Assembly: GCA_022495005.1 (NCBI GenBank)
Contig: JAGYXB010001095.1
Coordinates: 992,001 to 1,056,000, forward strand
Source of the DNA: Rhyacophila brunnea
Lineage: Eukaryota > Arthropoda > Insecta > Trichoptera > Rhyacophilidae
Length of the DNA stretch: 64,000 nt
Reading direction: 5' to 3'
Of the stretch, positions 46,038-57,770 are shown piece after piece. Each line of letters opens with the position of its first letter. The stretch's first letter is position 1. Under the pieces are notes generated by a model, which saw only the letters and a program-made list of their open reading frames with translations, was not told the origin of the DNA and did not search any database. A program made the position numbers and the translations under genes.

Positions 46038-46182
46038 GTTAGCCACTTGCTCAACCTACTTGGTCCATACTCTAACTCAAACACAAATTTAAAAAAAATA
46101 TGTGTATGTAGGTACTTGCCAGCAGAACCTGGGCCCACGCCATGATAGGCCAACGCTTAAGCCGTTCGGCCACCGTGGGCGT

Positions 46183-48902
46183 ATTCGTATGTAGTAATAT
46201 AAAATCCTGGTACGTGATCGTAAGTATCAAGTCGTACGTAATATTTGATAATAATGACAGCATTATTATCAGATATTTGATACCAATCAATACCAAAGTG
46301 GTCTTATTGAATGTAATGAAATTGGAACGTTACTGTCTGCAAATATTTTACGATCGACTCGTTATTTTCTGATCTCAATGCTACACGGCAGTTTTCCTAC
46401 AAGACATCTTACGGTGAACTGTGATACAACGAAGCGTAATACGTATACAGTCGACATCTAAAACTTCCCACACAGTCTAAGAATTATTTCTCTAATCTCT
46501 CTCAGGAATAAGTAAAAAAAAATGTTTTTTTATTGATTTGGATTCATGATTTACATTAGCAATAGTAATATTATTATATTTATAACTTTTAATGCTTTTT
46601 TATTTGATGTAATTATATTATTTTATTCATATTGGTATTTTTGCATTTTTTAAATATTTATATTGACTTAATAGTTTCCAACATGTTACCGTAATAATAT
46701 ATTTACGTTATGTTAACATATTAAAAAATACATCCTAAATGATATTCTCCAACTGAATTTACAGAAATTAATTATTTTATTATTTATTAGATGAGTTATG
46801 ATTTCATTTTTATTCAACTATGCTTCCGTTTTAAACATGTTGTTAAATAATAATAGAAATGCAATAAGTTAAGGTAAGTACATGTTTTGCATGAAACAAT
46901 TAAAATTATATATTATCATAATGAACACGTAAGATAATTTAATTCAATGCGAATTCCCGTAAACCGTAGCTACCAGAAAGATCAGAGAGTCAAAACTTTT
47001 ACGATTCCAAGTTCAGGCGAAATGAGCAGACCATTCGGTCGGACCGGTCAGCGAAGTTTCAAATGACTTACGCCACTAAAATAGTGGCCGTAGCCCCCCA
47101 CACGCCGCCACCGACAAATAAACTATGCGAAAGCAGACCAAATTCATAGCCCCCCGGGGGATTTAATGTCCATTGCAGTAGTCCCGCTTCAATTCACCTT
47201 GATTTTAATGGGAATGTTATGTTTCAAAGTGCCCCAATGAAAAGGTTCATTTTTTACATACGTAATAGCCGCGAGCATTATTTTATTTCACCAGTAGTTG
47301 TATCACTTTCAAAGTGAGTTAGAGGTTTTTGTTATACTTAAATGCTTATATGCTTTGAACTATATACTTACTCAAATGCTTTTATATATTAACAAAAGCT
47401 TCAGTATGAATGACTTCACATAAAAAATACGATGCTATTTAGGTAATTATTTGAATAAGCTTTCTAATTTATTCTTTTCTCCACATAATAAGACCGCATT
47501 CAAATGCATAATAATAAAGTTAAATTGCTATATTTGATTTATATATATTTATAGAAAAAAATATGTGTAGGTATGTCTTTGATTTCGAATTATTTGCCTA
47601 TCGAAACGTTTTGACTATTTTCATGTTACATACCTAAGCACAAAATAATATATTATATGTTTTTAATACTTATCTGTATATCACTCAAAAACTACTAGGA
47701 TTAATAATAATAAAACCGCCACAGCTTGAAGTCTATGAGCGTAATGCAAAATCATATTTCTCACTTACATTAACATATTCAAATAAGAATAATATATTTT
47801 TTCTCACTCATACTAGGTTGCCGATTTTGACATCTTAAATAAGACGTCTATCTTTTTATTATACATTACGGTTTATATTTTTAGTACCCTTTCGTAGAGT
47901 TTCATCCACATCTTAAGGTTCCGAAGTGACCAGATGATATATTTTAAAAATAACGTATTCATAGAGAATCATGATACACTACTATATCCAAATGGTAGCG
48001 GTGGAGTAGTGAGGTGAGATAGATAGTGATTTTGTCCTACTTACCTGAAGGCACTGACTAGATAGTCATTGAAACGAAGCTGCTGGATTGAGGGACTAGA
48101 TCTAACCGTTTCATATTACATTTGATTATTAAAAAAATAGTGTATAAACAGTGATGTTTCCATTCTGTAGCATATTTTGATTCGAAAGCGAATCACGCGT
48201 ATCACATCACACCACCAACCTTACGCGTGATGGAACTTTTTTTAAATTTTTATGCAAATTTACCTACACATTTTTGAGTCACGTGATCTTACGTAAGTAT
48301 CTTTGATTTTAGTGGTGTGTAATGGAGTTACAAATCACAGGTTATCAATATATTTTTATGAGCTCACGTGACGTGATGGTAATGTGTTTCTAGCACAAAT
48401 GTAATAATTGTGTTAAATTAAAATTATTGGTTTAATAATTATAAAGATAATTTTTGTTTGTTATCCCATAAGATAAGTAAAACCAATACATTATATTACC
48501 GTACATAAATTTACCAACATGAGTTTATGTACCGATATCACCTCGATGTTGGCAACCTCTTTGGCAAACGGGTCTTTGTCCTGCACTACGTGAAAAAAAA
48601 TCTTCAAGTATTATTTCCTGTACCGACTCGAATGTTCCTCAGACAGGATGTCTGCCTACTACTAGGTCATCCGTGTCTCACCAATTTCCTCTTTAGTATG
48701 TCCTATTATGCACGCAAGATATGTCCGACCTTGCTCCGTTCTACTGTAAAGAATAATTCTTACGAAAGAATAAAGAATTTGATTTTAACTTTTAACTTAT
48801 CCTTTGAACTACAGTATTTTTCTTCTCCTTGTTTAATTGGAATGGTTAGTAATTAGTAAGTGTAATCAATATTTCAATTTAGTTCATACAATTCAGTCAT
48901 CT
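46183..48902. other. Mostly AT-rich DNA, 2.7 kb
   Basis: A GC-richer patch at 46960-47170 contains CGGTCGGACCGGTC and a CCCCCCGGGGG run but no frame of note. A 109-codon plus frame at 48527-48856 has no recognised domain. No gene could be supported. Confidence 0.4.
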
Positions 48903-48910
48903 GTTGATAA

Positions 48911-49489
48911 CATTGGCGAAGGGTGGAGGTAGGCTGTTAAGATCCGCCATAAATAGTGCGCACTAAACTTTGTCAGTCATACGTATTTGTTTTCATTGAA
49001 CTAAGACGACAATTTATTGATGGCGTTGATTAGTTTTTAAGATTCAATCTAACCCTGCGAAGATCAAGCCATACTAGATAATAATCAAAAAAATATTCGT
49101 CTATCTATAAAATATCTAAAACTATGTCACATATTTTATTTATTTTATAGATATAAGAATATTTTTTATTAATTTTGGTTTGGTATTTGGCAAGACTTAA
49201 AAAAACTAACTAACATCATCTGTAATATGTATTCTTAATCCAACGAAAACAAATAAGTATGACTGAAAAAATGTGCATTATTATTTAGTCTGATCGCTTA
49301 TAAAATACCAAAACTATTATGGTTTGACTTAGGCAGGGCTTAATTGATTTTTAAAAACTAACCAACACCACCTGTAAATTGTAGTCGTGGCTCAATAAAA
49401 ACAAAATAATACGTAATATATGATTGACATAGTTTTGTGTTCACAATTTATGTCGGATCTTAACAGTCTACCTCAACCCTTCGCCACTG
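48911..49489. mobile_element. hAT MITE (CAGTGGCGAAGGG family) with 8-bp TSD
   Basis: Perfect duplications GTTGATAA lie at 48903-48910 and 49490-49497. The ends read CATTGGCGAAGGGTGGAGGT and CAGTGGCGAAGGGTTGAGGT. The inverted arms run for well over 150 bp, so most of the 579-bp element is two facing arms. No transposase is present. A truncated relative lies at 2625-2861. Confidence 0.92.
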
Positions 49490-49497
49490 GTTGATAA

Positions 49498-50611
49498 TCA
49501 ATATAATGTTATAATTTCATCATAATCAGATTTCTATTCAGTTGATTTTATATCGACAGGCAATAAGGTTTCGATGTATAAGGGATTAAAGAACGTATTG
49601 TAGTATCCGTATAAATGATAATTGTTTCCCAATGATCTCATGAAAATACAAACAGAGTAAGCTCACATAACGTTAAGTATAAAAGGGTATTTAATAAATG
49701 AAAATAAATAAACTGTTGGTCTAATTGTGCAATTCGGCGTTATTGTCTAACCAAATAATAAGGATTTAGGCAAGATACTCGTTCTAGGTCAAAATTAAAG
49801 TGCGCACCCTTATCCATACCCTTAACTTTAAATCACAATAAAAGTTAGTCTGGGCTAATGCGATTTTCATACAATTGTACGCCAGTGACGTGCAAATTTA
49901 ACAAAATAAGAAAGTTAATTGGTGATTAACCAAATCACGTAATAGTATGTATAAATAATTTTGCAAATATATTTTTGCTTTAATTTATCTTTGCAAATAA
50001 TACATAATATTATGAAAATATAATACCTAAATACGTTATAATATAATGAAAATATGAAAGATAACATAAAGTAACATTACACTAAGTTTGATATTATTAT
50101 ATTCTAAAGGTTAAATATAATAATATTAAAAGCCATAATATTATAGGGATTATCAGCCCACAATGTTTCCATTCCGATCTATTACAGATATAAGAATTTT
50201 TCTTTCAACATATCAAATATTTCACTTATCATCAAAATATTATATTATATTATATTATGTGATATCCGCGATAGGTACCTGACGTGTATGTCATGGCTTC
50301 AAATTGGGTGGTTGTATGGATGCAATCTATATATTGTGAAGAAATCCAAAACATGGACAAAATGTGTCCATAAGTAGGTACTATTGTTAAAAAAAAGCTA
50401 GGTGTAGTGGATATTTTGATTTTTTTAAAAGATGTCTTGACACAATACACAACACTACTCGTATAAACTTGAATAGTTTAATATTTTGTGCATGCGCCAT
50501 AAATAAATAAAAAAATGAATGAATGAATAAATAAATAAAAAAATGAATAAGTGAATAAATGAATTAACGAATAAATTAATAAAAGAACAAATGTATAAAT
50601 GGATAGTAATA
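49498..50611. other. AT-rich DNA with a TTAA-element fragment and low-complexity tract
   Basis: Near 49765-49805 the sequence reads TCGTTCTAGGTCAAAATTAA, a degraded left arm of the TTAA-type family. At 50498-50600 an impure AATGAATAAATA tract occurs. Nothing else was found. Confidence 0.5.
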
Positions 50612-51085
50612 TTTAAGTGGACATCTATTCAGATAGGCGATAGAATAACAACCAGTGAATATATTATGTTGCTTAATTGTTATAGCGCCTGTACACGTGC
50701 ATGGATTTACTTGCAGCAATAGTGTGTATTTTGAACTGTCGCGATACTAAATTTATACACGTAAAAGTACTGACTGTCTCGCCAATCTCATTCTTCAAGA
50801 GAATACCATTTGACAGCTCGTGAAAATCGGTTAAATTTAAAATAAGTCTCTGCGCGGTGTAGTTTTTTTTTCCTGTAGATTCGCCACTATCGTCCTACTG
50901 CTCAGGCGCAGATATCGAACAAATCCAATTGTCACGTGAAAATTCAGAAGGTTCAAGCCTTTTTTGGTTCATGCATGCAATCTTGCAACTTGCACGATAA
51001 TACAATATATTCACACGTGCATTTTCTTGTTATGGCGGCGATTATACGTACTGTCAGCTGCAAATTCATGCACGCGTAAATGGGG
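50612..51085 (+). mobile_element. Interspersed repeat with internal inverted arms, copy 2
   Basis: The stretch matches 20115-20625, including AAGTGGACATCTAT, GCGCCTGTACACGTGCATGG, TCCAATTGTC and the inverted CACACGTGCATTT near the right end. No frame is visible. Confidence 0.6.
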
Positions 51086-52569
51086 TATTATTTTCATAGA
51101 CATTGTTTTTTACCCTGAAAGTAGACCCAGTGGACTCTATGTCCATCAAATTCAAATAAAATGTAACCTAGTGTTGATATCGTATCAAAAAGTTCGTTGT
51201 TAAATGATAATTATTCCGAGGAATTTATTTCTGAAAAACAATCGCAAAATCACTATCGCCATCGAAAAAAAGTATCTATAGAAGACTATCGAAGTGACGA
51301 CCCATTGTCTGTAAACAGTCTAAGAAAAAAATCATTAAAAGATATTGTGTAAGATAAATTTTGACTAGTTTTTATACGTAAGTACATAACTTTAAAACCT
51401 ATACAACGCAGAATAATTAATATGTATTTATAATAAAGCGAATGGAATATATTATTTAAATATAAGTCTCGTACAATATAGATGTAATCAGTGGACACCT
51501 GCATTAAAATACAGCGACGTGGTTGTGACAACTAATTTGAAGAAAAGCTTTTGAAAAGTTTTGTTTGCCAACTTATTATGAAGGTTTAATTTATCTGAGA
51601 TAAGCACTCCACTGCTCTAGATTCGTATTGTTTTCCCTAATGGGATGGCAGTTATATTGGCGAAGCTACTTCGGGCTTTCTCGGGGTTTGTCGTGTGTTT
51701 GCGGCTTTGTAAGACCAGATGTTTGTCGAACAATGCAACGCTTTTCAAGTCCATATCCTGGAGAATTGTTCAGCCCATTTACTGGGGCTTTATCACGTCA
51801 AATGATGTTGGATTTTACAAGATTATGTACTGGCGCAGTGAACGGGTCAGCTGATATACTTAACGCCTTATTCTATTCTTTTCAGTTAGGTATGTGTTCT
51901 TAAATACACTAGCATAATACTATCTATGCATATTATTAATGTTTATTATTAATGTCTATTATTAATATCTTTTTTAAAATTCGATTAATCCCCAAGGTGT
52001 AAGTAAAGGTTAAATTGTTAAATCTACATTTTTTTGTATAATAATATGATTCAGCATCTTTGATAAATTACATAAAAAACGTTATATGAAACCTACAATC
52101 AATTTGAAGAAAAAAAACATTTCGAAATCTACGGAAATAATCTAGTAAAATCTCTTGTCTTACCAATTTTTATATAATTCGTAAAAAATACCTTCAAGAC
52201 TGTAACGGCAATATAACGCAAAAAGAACTAGATGTATTTGAAGTGTGTTATTAGTGGAGAATGTTTAATAGTCTCATGGATGTATAAATAAAAAATTGAG
52301 TTCATCTTCAGTGAGTGTAACTTTCGTAACTAACTCTGTTCGATGTTCCTTTGCCTCACTCGCCTCACTGTTTGATACTTAGCTAGCAGGGAGAACGTCA
52401 ACATATAAAAACTCGTGGGACGACGCCAATAATATATTCTAATGATATAACACTGATGAAAGCTCTGTATGTAGACGAGCTACGGAGAAGGCTGTAACCG
52501 ATTGCCACATCTTACATGTCGTGATCCTCCTCAGTCACGAGATCGTGACTAAGAAGAAGACATTGGAAC
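51086..52569. other. AT-rich DNA; a 91-codon frame at 51628-51903 is doubtful
   Basis: The frame at 51628-51903 and an overlapping frame both look non-random in composition, but neither shows a domain I know. No repeats with clear ends were seen. Confidence 0.35.
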
Positions 52570-52630
52570 TTGAGGGAAAAGGCTATAACATACAATAAAA
52601 TACAATAAAATACAATAAAGTACAATAAAA
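52570..52630. repeat. Short tandem repeat, unit ACAATAAAAT
   Basis: About five units of a 10-bp motif ACAATAAA(A/G)T follow each other from about 52585 to 52630. Confidence 0.85.
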
Positions 52631-53306
52631 ACAAAACAATGATTCGATTGGTTGATGGTGTGCGTTGCGGATGGGGTACAGAAAGTTCAAAAACGTTACT
52701 AATTGTTTTAATATTTATTTTTGTATTAATTAAAGATTAAATTAATTAAAACTCAATGATTCAAAATATTAAATAAAAAAATAATAAAAAAAATAACGCT
52801 TTGTGACGATGTTTGTCGTTTGTTTGTTTCCGCCTTTATTCACCGGAAACCCTGCGATTTTATAATCACACCTAACGATGAGACTCCCCTGTTGAAATTT
52901 ATATCAATTTTTAATTGTTTATTCAATATTGACAGTATAGGTAAATGTTTTTTATCTATATGGAAATTGTGGACATTTCTTCTAATAATACCTTTTTCGA
53001 AATCATAGATGTTGATTTTGGTATTAATCGCTTTTCACTTTCTTTTGGGCGAAAAGAAAGCGGACTCTCCCTCCATTTTTTTTAAATTCTCCGAATTTTT
53101 TTCAACAGTGCGGGAAGGAAGTTTTAACATTTTTTGCCACATTTATCTAATTATTAATGTCTGCATCTTTATGAGTATGAGTTCTTTAAATTGGCCAGAA
53201 AGCAGTATGCCACGCCCTAATTTTGTTTTTTTCGACATCGGTAATTAAATTTAAACAAATACGGTACCAACAAATAAGCTTAAAAAAATAATTACTTTTT
53301 GTATTT
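52631..53306. other. AT-rich DNA without a supported gene
   Basis: Two adjacent plus frames (52820-53008 and 53009-53248) are Phe/Ile-rich and show no recognised domain. Confidence 0.35.
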
Positions 53307-53307
53307 A

Positions 53308-53350
53308 TGACAGTGGCGCACCCAGGAATTATTATTGGGGGGGGGGGCCG
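53308..53350 (+). mobile_element. Solitary hAT-like terminus with a G-run
   Basis: The stretch reads CAGTGGCGCACCCAGGAATT and then a run of twelve G. CAGTGGCG followed by a G-run is a common hAT end. No matching opposite end was found, so the element is truncated or rearranged. Confidence 0.45.
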
Positions 53351-53717
53351 AAGTAGGAGAATGTAAATTAGTCCCATAGGCTCTTTTTCTTCTTCATATA
53401 AATATTTTTACATAATTTCACAATACACGGCGATATATTTGTACAGTTTCTCCTAGTTTTTATTAAATTGGAGGCATAGTGGCGGTAACCGTTGAGCGTG
53501 TCATCAACAACTGGCGGATTGGAAGTGAACAGCGACCATGCTGGACATGTGTACCTAGTATGCTTAAACATTACTTAAATAATATCGGCTGTGCTGACCG
53601 CTTGGTCTAGAGCAGTGTTCCCCAAAGTGTGGTACGCGTACCCCCTGGGGTACAGGAAGAGTTTGGTGGGGGTACGCGCTGCACCGGGTTATGGCTACGC
53701 CTGGTGCAACAAGCATT

Positions 53718-53911
53718 ACTGCAACATCCATGCTAGAAGGTTTATCGCATGTGGAAGAAGAGCAATTGTTGGAATTATTAGCTTCAGGCGGATTCTTGCA
53801 AAATAAATATAAGGAGTGTACTTAAACATAAATTACGTTGCAAATGCAACATGTGTATCCAGTTTAAACAGAGAAATTCCTGAAATACATTTGCCTTTTT
53901 CAACTTCATAT
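53718..53911 (+). pseudogene. hAT transposase remnant, part before the LTR insertion
   Basis: The plus strand reads ATSMLEGLSHVEEEQLLELL, ASGGFLQNKYKEC, and after stops and a frame change TEKFLKY and a PFSTSY-like end at the insertion point. This is the lead-in to the C-terminal hAT dimerisation region. Confidence 0.65.
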
Positions 53912-54727
53912 TAATACCGGGAAGAATGATGGGGAGGCACTCACTTGTATGTCGGTGGTTGAATCTTCTTCAGTATTATTTTGATTGGGAGATGCGTGAC
54001 ATCGCGGGGTTTAATTATATAAAACACATATTTTTGATTTGACAATTTCCCTGCGCAGGGACATTTAATTACATTAAGTTCCAGACAGGTTAGGAATACA
54101 TCATTAATTGCACTTAAAGGAGTCTTAGATTTAGCTGTCGCACATTCACTTTGTATCATTTGTTCACACAATGGCGCGATCGGCGCCGGGGCACTTTATC
54201 GGGGACGCGGTGCGCGTTCCGGGATAATTATGGGAATCAATATTAATACGTTATCGGCAAAAGGGGCGCACTGATATCAATTTAGGGTAACATGTCGTCC
54301 GGCTTGTCCTGGCGACCACGCCGCTTCCCGCAGGAGCGACGCGTCCGTCGAGGAACGATTTTGCCGCGTCCGGTTTATTTAGGGGTTAATTGCGAACTAA
54401 AAACTTTTTTTTCAAAAAGCCTGTTGGTAGGTAAGGAGACGCGGGGGTGGACCGCCACGGCTGTGGGGTGAAGGGAAGCTGCTTGGCCGAACAACGGGAC
54501 TTTACGTCCGTCCGCCGTATTCAAGGTTGGATGCAGGTACCTGCAGTCTACACTTGAAAGGGACTTCGTGTAAAAAATGTGTTCGTAACAAAATGTTTGA
54601 AACGTTTCGTTTGTACTGCAGGGCTGTGCAACCTTTTAGTTGGGGAGGTGTTTTGATATTAAAGTTAAATCGTTGATTTGGAATTTGGAACTGTCGGGCA
54701 TCAGGGCCTTTTTTATGTCTGGTGACA
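53912..54727 (-). repeat. 3' LTR (816 bp)
   Basis: This direct repeat matches 55735-56550 with only about six visible differences, including small A- and T-run length changes. Read on the minus strand it begins TGTCACCAGAC and ends CCCGGTATTA. It is flanked outside by ATAT (53908-53911). Confidence 0.92.
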
Positions 54728-55734
54728 AACCTCCATACTGCAATTTGTTTCGAATTTCATATCAGCGATCACGTAAAGTAAATAGGGCGTGTATTGATAA
54801 AACAAAGAAAATTTCACTAATAAATCGCGGGGGTTTCGAATGGTTCGCGTTGGTAACACATTGATAGGGTTTTCATGGGGCACGTTTTTTCGACCCGCGA
54901 GCGGGATGTTCAACGGGTTATGAGTCTCGTGCCGTCGGAGACGCCATTTCGTCTTGCGAGATTTTTCTCGGCAAGTGCCAACGATTCTGGAGGGGTAGCC
55001 GGTTTCGGTAGGGTGTCGTCACATGATCGGCTTCTTCGGACTGCTGCAGTGGTCGGGGCTGGGTCGCCTTTTCAGGGGTAGGCGGGGGGTTGCGGAGATC
55101 AGGTGTCGTTCGGCGGGAGGTGCAATTTGGACGTGTGCTGGGGTGCGGCGACTCCGTCGCAAGATTGACGCGGGGATGCGAAGACAGGGCTGAGTTCTCG
55201 TGCTAGGGGTCGTCGGGCAGAGGGGGGCGACCTTGACAGGCAGGTCATACCCTGGACTTTTCCAGGACCTCCGGTGTCGGTGGTCCCCGGCAGCTGCCAG
55301 TAGACGGGGGGGTGGCTGCAGCATCGTAGGAACGGTCGTTCTGTGAGAACCCACGTTCGTGGCATTTTCGGGTTTCATTGCACTGATTTCTTATCATGGA
55401 CATTAACGTCGTTTTAATTTTTGGCGGCTCGCAATATTTTTTTTAAAACGCTGTGTATTAGGTTGAACGCCCCTGGTTTTGATTTTTATCTTGTTTGGTT
55501 TACGCGCGAATTTGTTGTTACTGGGTTTGTCTCGTAATTTTCACTTTGTTTTAACGGTAGCGTGGGCGAAATATATTTTTGTTTAGGGTTTTTTTTTTTA
55601 ATAGGGCGCCAGAGAATTTATTTTTATTTTTAAAATTCACAAAACTATAGGTTTGATGTCACACATTTGGGTATCTCAGGGTCGTGGTTCCCGAAGTCGC
55701 ATTGACTTCGTTCGCCCCACGTTGGGCGCCAGTA
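54728..55734 (-). other. Interior of the LTR element, no pol genes
   Basis: The interior contains a minus frame at 55019-55378 encoding about 119 residues rich in Pro, Arg and Ser. It may be a relic of gag or a leader, but I recognise no gag or pol motif. The region is GC-rich compared with the host DNA. Confidence 0.5.
55712..55731 (-). other. Primer-binding site of the LTR element
   Basis: On the minus strand, three bases inside the 5' LTR, the sequence is TGGCGCCCAACGTGGGGCGA. A TGGCGCCCAACGTGGGG start is a usual tRNA primer site in insect LTR elements. The tRNA itself was not determined. Confidence 0.8.
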
Positions 55735-56550
55735 TAATACCGGGAAGAATGATGGGGAGGCACTCACTTGTATGTCGGTGGTTGAATCTTCTTCAGTATT
55801 ATTTCGATTGGGAGATGCGTGACATCGCGGGGTTTAATTATATAAAACACATATTTTGATTTGACAATTTCCCTGCGCAGGGACATTTAATTACATTAAG
55901 TTCCAGACAGGTTAGGAATACATCATTAATTGCACTTAAAGGAGTCTTAGATTTAGCTGTCGCACATTCACTTTGTATCATTTGTTCACACAATGGCGCG
56001 ATCGGCGCCGGGGCACTTTATCGGGGACGCGGTGCGCGTTCTGGGATAATTATGGGAATCAATATTAATACGTTATCGGCAAAAGGGGCGCACTGATATC
56101 AATTTAGGGTAACATGTCGTCCGGCTTGTCCTGGCGACCACGCCGCTTCCCGCAGGAGCGACGCGTCCGTCGAGGAACGATTTTGCCACGTCCGGTTTAT
56201 TTAGGGGTTAATTGCGAACTAAAAACTTTTTTTTCAAAAAGCCTGTTGGTAGGTAAGGAGACGCGGGGGTGGACCGCCACGGCTGTGGGGTGAAGGGAAG
56301 CTGCTTGGCCGAACAACGGGACTTTACGTCCGTCCGCCGTATTCAAGGTTGGATGCAGGTACCTGCAGTCTACACTTGAAAGGGACTTCGTGTAAAAAAT
56401 GTGTTCGTAACAAAAATGTTTGAAACGTTTCGTTTGTACTGCAGGGCTGTGCCACCTTTTAGTTGGGGAGGTGTTTTGATATTAAAGTTAAATCGTTGAT
56501 TTGGAATTTGGAACTGTCGGGCATCAGGGCCTTTTTTATGTCTGGTGACA
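55735..56550 (-). repeat. 5' LTR (816 bp)
   Basis: This is the partner of 53912-54727 and adjoins the primer-binding site. High identity of the pair indicates recent insertion. Confidence 0.92.
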
Positions 56551-56554
56551 ATAT

Positions 56555-56690
56555 CTATGTGAAGTTGCTTTTTCAGCATTTGTAGACATTAAGTCAAAAA
56601 AAGGAACAGCGTTTGGGTGTGGAACCGCATCTCAGATTAAAATTAATAACCAGGGAACCAAATTATGATGATTTGTCGTTTTAACATAAA
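56555..56690 (+). pseudogene. hAT transposase remnant, part after the LTR insertion
   Basis: The plus strand continues LCEVAFSAFVDIKSKK, then after a one-base shift in an A-run reads QRLGVEPHLRLKL and ends near REPNYDDL. Taken with the piece before 53911, removal of the LTR and one ATAT copy puts TSY and LCEVAFSAF in one frame. Confidence 0.75.
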
Positions 56691-56937
56691 TAATTTCCTT
56701 CTTCTCATGGTTTATAATGACTGTTATTTTTTATAATATAACTTTTATTTATATTTTATTATGAATGAATTTTATTTTTCGTATATTATTATTTTGTTTA
56801 TGTACTACAAAAGGAATATATTTTGATTGTTATTAAAGTACTTATATGCATTTTTCTTTGACGAGGAGTGCTCAGTGTTACGAAAATTATAGAAGGGGTA
56901 CACAGATGTCGAAAGTTTGGGGAACACTGGTCTAGAG

Positions 56938-57233
56938 AGCTACAATATTTATGCCGAATTCCACCGAAAAAAATGTTCTTTTGATTTACACCACCACCTT
57001 AGTGGGTATAGTCATTCTTTTCGCCGAATTTTTATCGCAGATTTTTGGTTTTTTATTATTAAGGTTTCAACATATTAATTGAAAATGGACAAAAAAGTAT
57101 TATTGCATTTAAATTATACACAACCTACTCAATACAACACAGCCTAATATCTCGTTTATCGGTCTTTTGTCTATTGCACTCGGTGTACCTACACCATGCC
57201 CCCCACATCCTGAAACGGGCCCTCAGGCTAGAG
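56938..57233. other. AT-rich non-coding DNA
   Basis: Nothing recognisable was found here. Confidence 0.4.
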
Positions 57234-57770
57234 CAGTGGTCGGAAAACTGCGGCTCTTTGGCCCCTTGAGTGCGGCTCTGCCACAGATGCTCTCTGCCAT
57301 ATTTGACATGGCTACAAAGAAGAAGCAAAGAAAATGGAAGAGGATAACCGTGAATGTAATGTTGAATAGACCGAGACTTCGCGTTTATTCAAAACTTAAA
57401 TGGCTTACCGACCTTTATTTACGTGTCGGGAAAAATTGGCGCATTCAAATTTAGAGAGATACTATAACTAAAACTCGTAATTTCGCGCTAAATATTCTGT
57501 TGATGATGCAAGGAAGAAAGCAGGTGAGGAGAAGAGTCAAGAAAAATAAAGTTCTGTATTTAATTAGGTACTGAATAAAATCTTTCAACAATGTTAATAT
57601 TACAAGTTTTGTGGTTAGTAAAAAGATTTCCAAGAGAGGAAATCAAGATTAAATTGAGAAATCGATTTATTGATGAGAAACTGGAATCGTGCTTAAAATT
57701 AAATCAACAAACATACGAACCTGACTTACCCAAACTTTACAAGGAGATGCAAGGCCATTATTCACATTGA
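57234..57770 (+). pseudogene. Internally deleted hAT (GTF2IRD2/EPM2AIP1-like), N- and C-termini joined
   Basis: The left terminus CAGTGGTCGGAAAACTGCGG (57234 onward) is a typical hAT end. The plus strand then encodes, with frame changes, a BED-like N-terminus (KKKRK-type basic stretch, CREKLAHSNLERYY) at 57299-57545. It jumps to the C-terminus (RNRFIDEKLESCLKLN, then YEPDLPKLYKEMQGHYSH and a stop at 57768-57770). The catalytic middle is gone. No right inverted end was found after the stop. Confidence 0.75.

Larger units (their letters stand above)
44965..46182 (-). mobile_element. tRNA-derived SINE, copy 2, split by a MULE
   Basis: Reading on the minus strand from 46182, the head shows GGCTTAAGCGTTGGCC and the body GTATGGACCAAGTAGGTTGA. 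The sequence breaks at 46038 and resumes at 45030 with AACATCCATTTCCCGTAC and on to about 44965. The halves join across the duplication GTTAGCCAC. Confidence 0.82.
53912..56550 (-). mobile_element. Young non-autonomous LTR retrotransposon, TSD ATAT
   Basis: Two 816-bp LTRs enclose a 1007-bp interior. The 4-bp duplication is ATAT at 53908-53911 and 56551-56554. A primer-binding site, TGGCGCCCAACGTGGGGCGA on the minus strand, lies at 55712-55731 next to the LTR at 55735, which fixes the minus orientation. There is no reverse transcriptase or integrase, so it must depend on another element. A 4-bp duplication suggests the Gypsy type. Confidence 0.9.
53613..56929 (+). mobile_element. hAT element split by an LTR retrotransposon
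   Basis: Perfect 8-bp duplications GTCTAGAG lie at 53605-53612 and 56930-56937. The ends read CAGTGTTCCCCAAAGTGTGG and CAGTGTTCCCCAAACTTTCG. The element is 3317 bp in total, of which 53912-56554 is the LTR element plus one duplication. Without it the hAT is about 675 bp and keeps only a transposase C-terminal remnant, so it was already internally deleted before the LTR insertion. Confidence 0.92.

Noticed and set aside
50498..50600. CRISPR-like or satellite array
   Set aside because: It is an impure AATGAATAAATA low-complexity tract without constant repeats and spacers.
52820..53248. Two adjacent membrane-like frames
   Set aside because: The Phe/Ile/Leu richness follows from T-rich DNA. They have no start context, and no partner motif is visible.
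55019..55378. Gag protein of the LTR element
   Set aside because: The Pro/Arg/Ser-rich frame has no Cys/His knuckle or capsid-like motif, so I only describe it as an interior frame.
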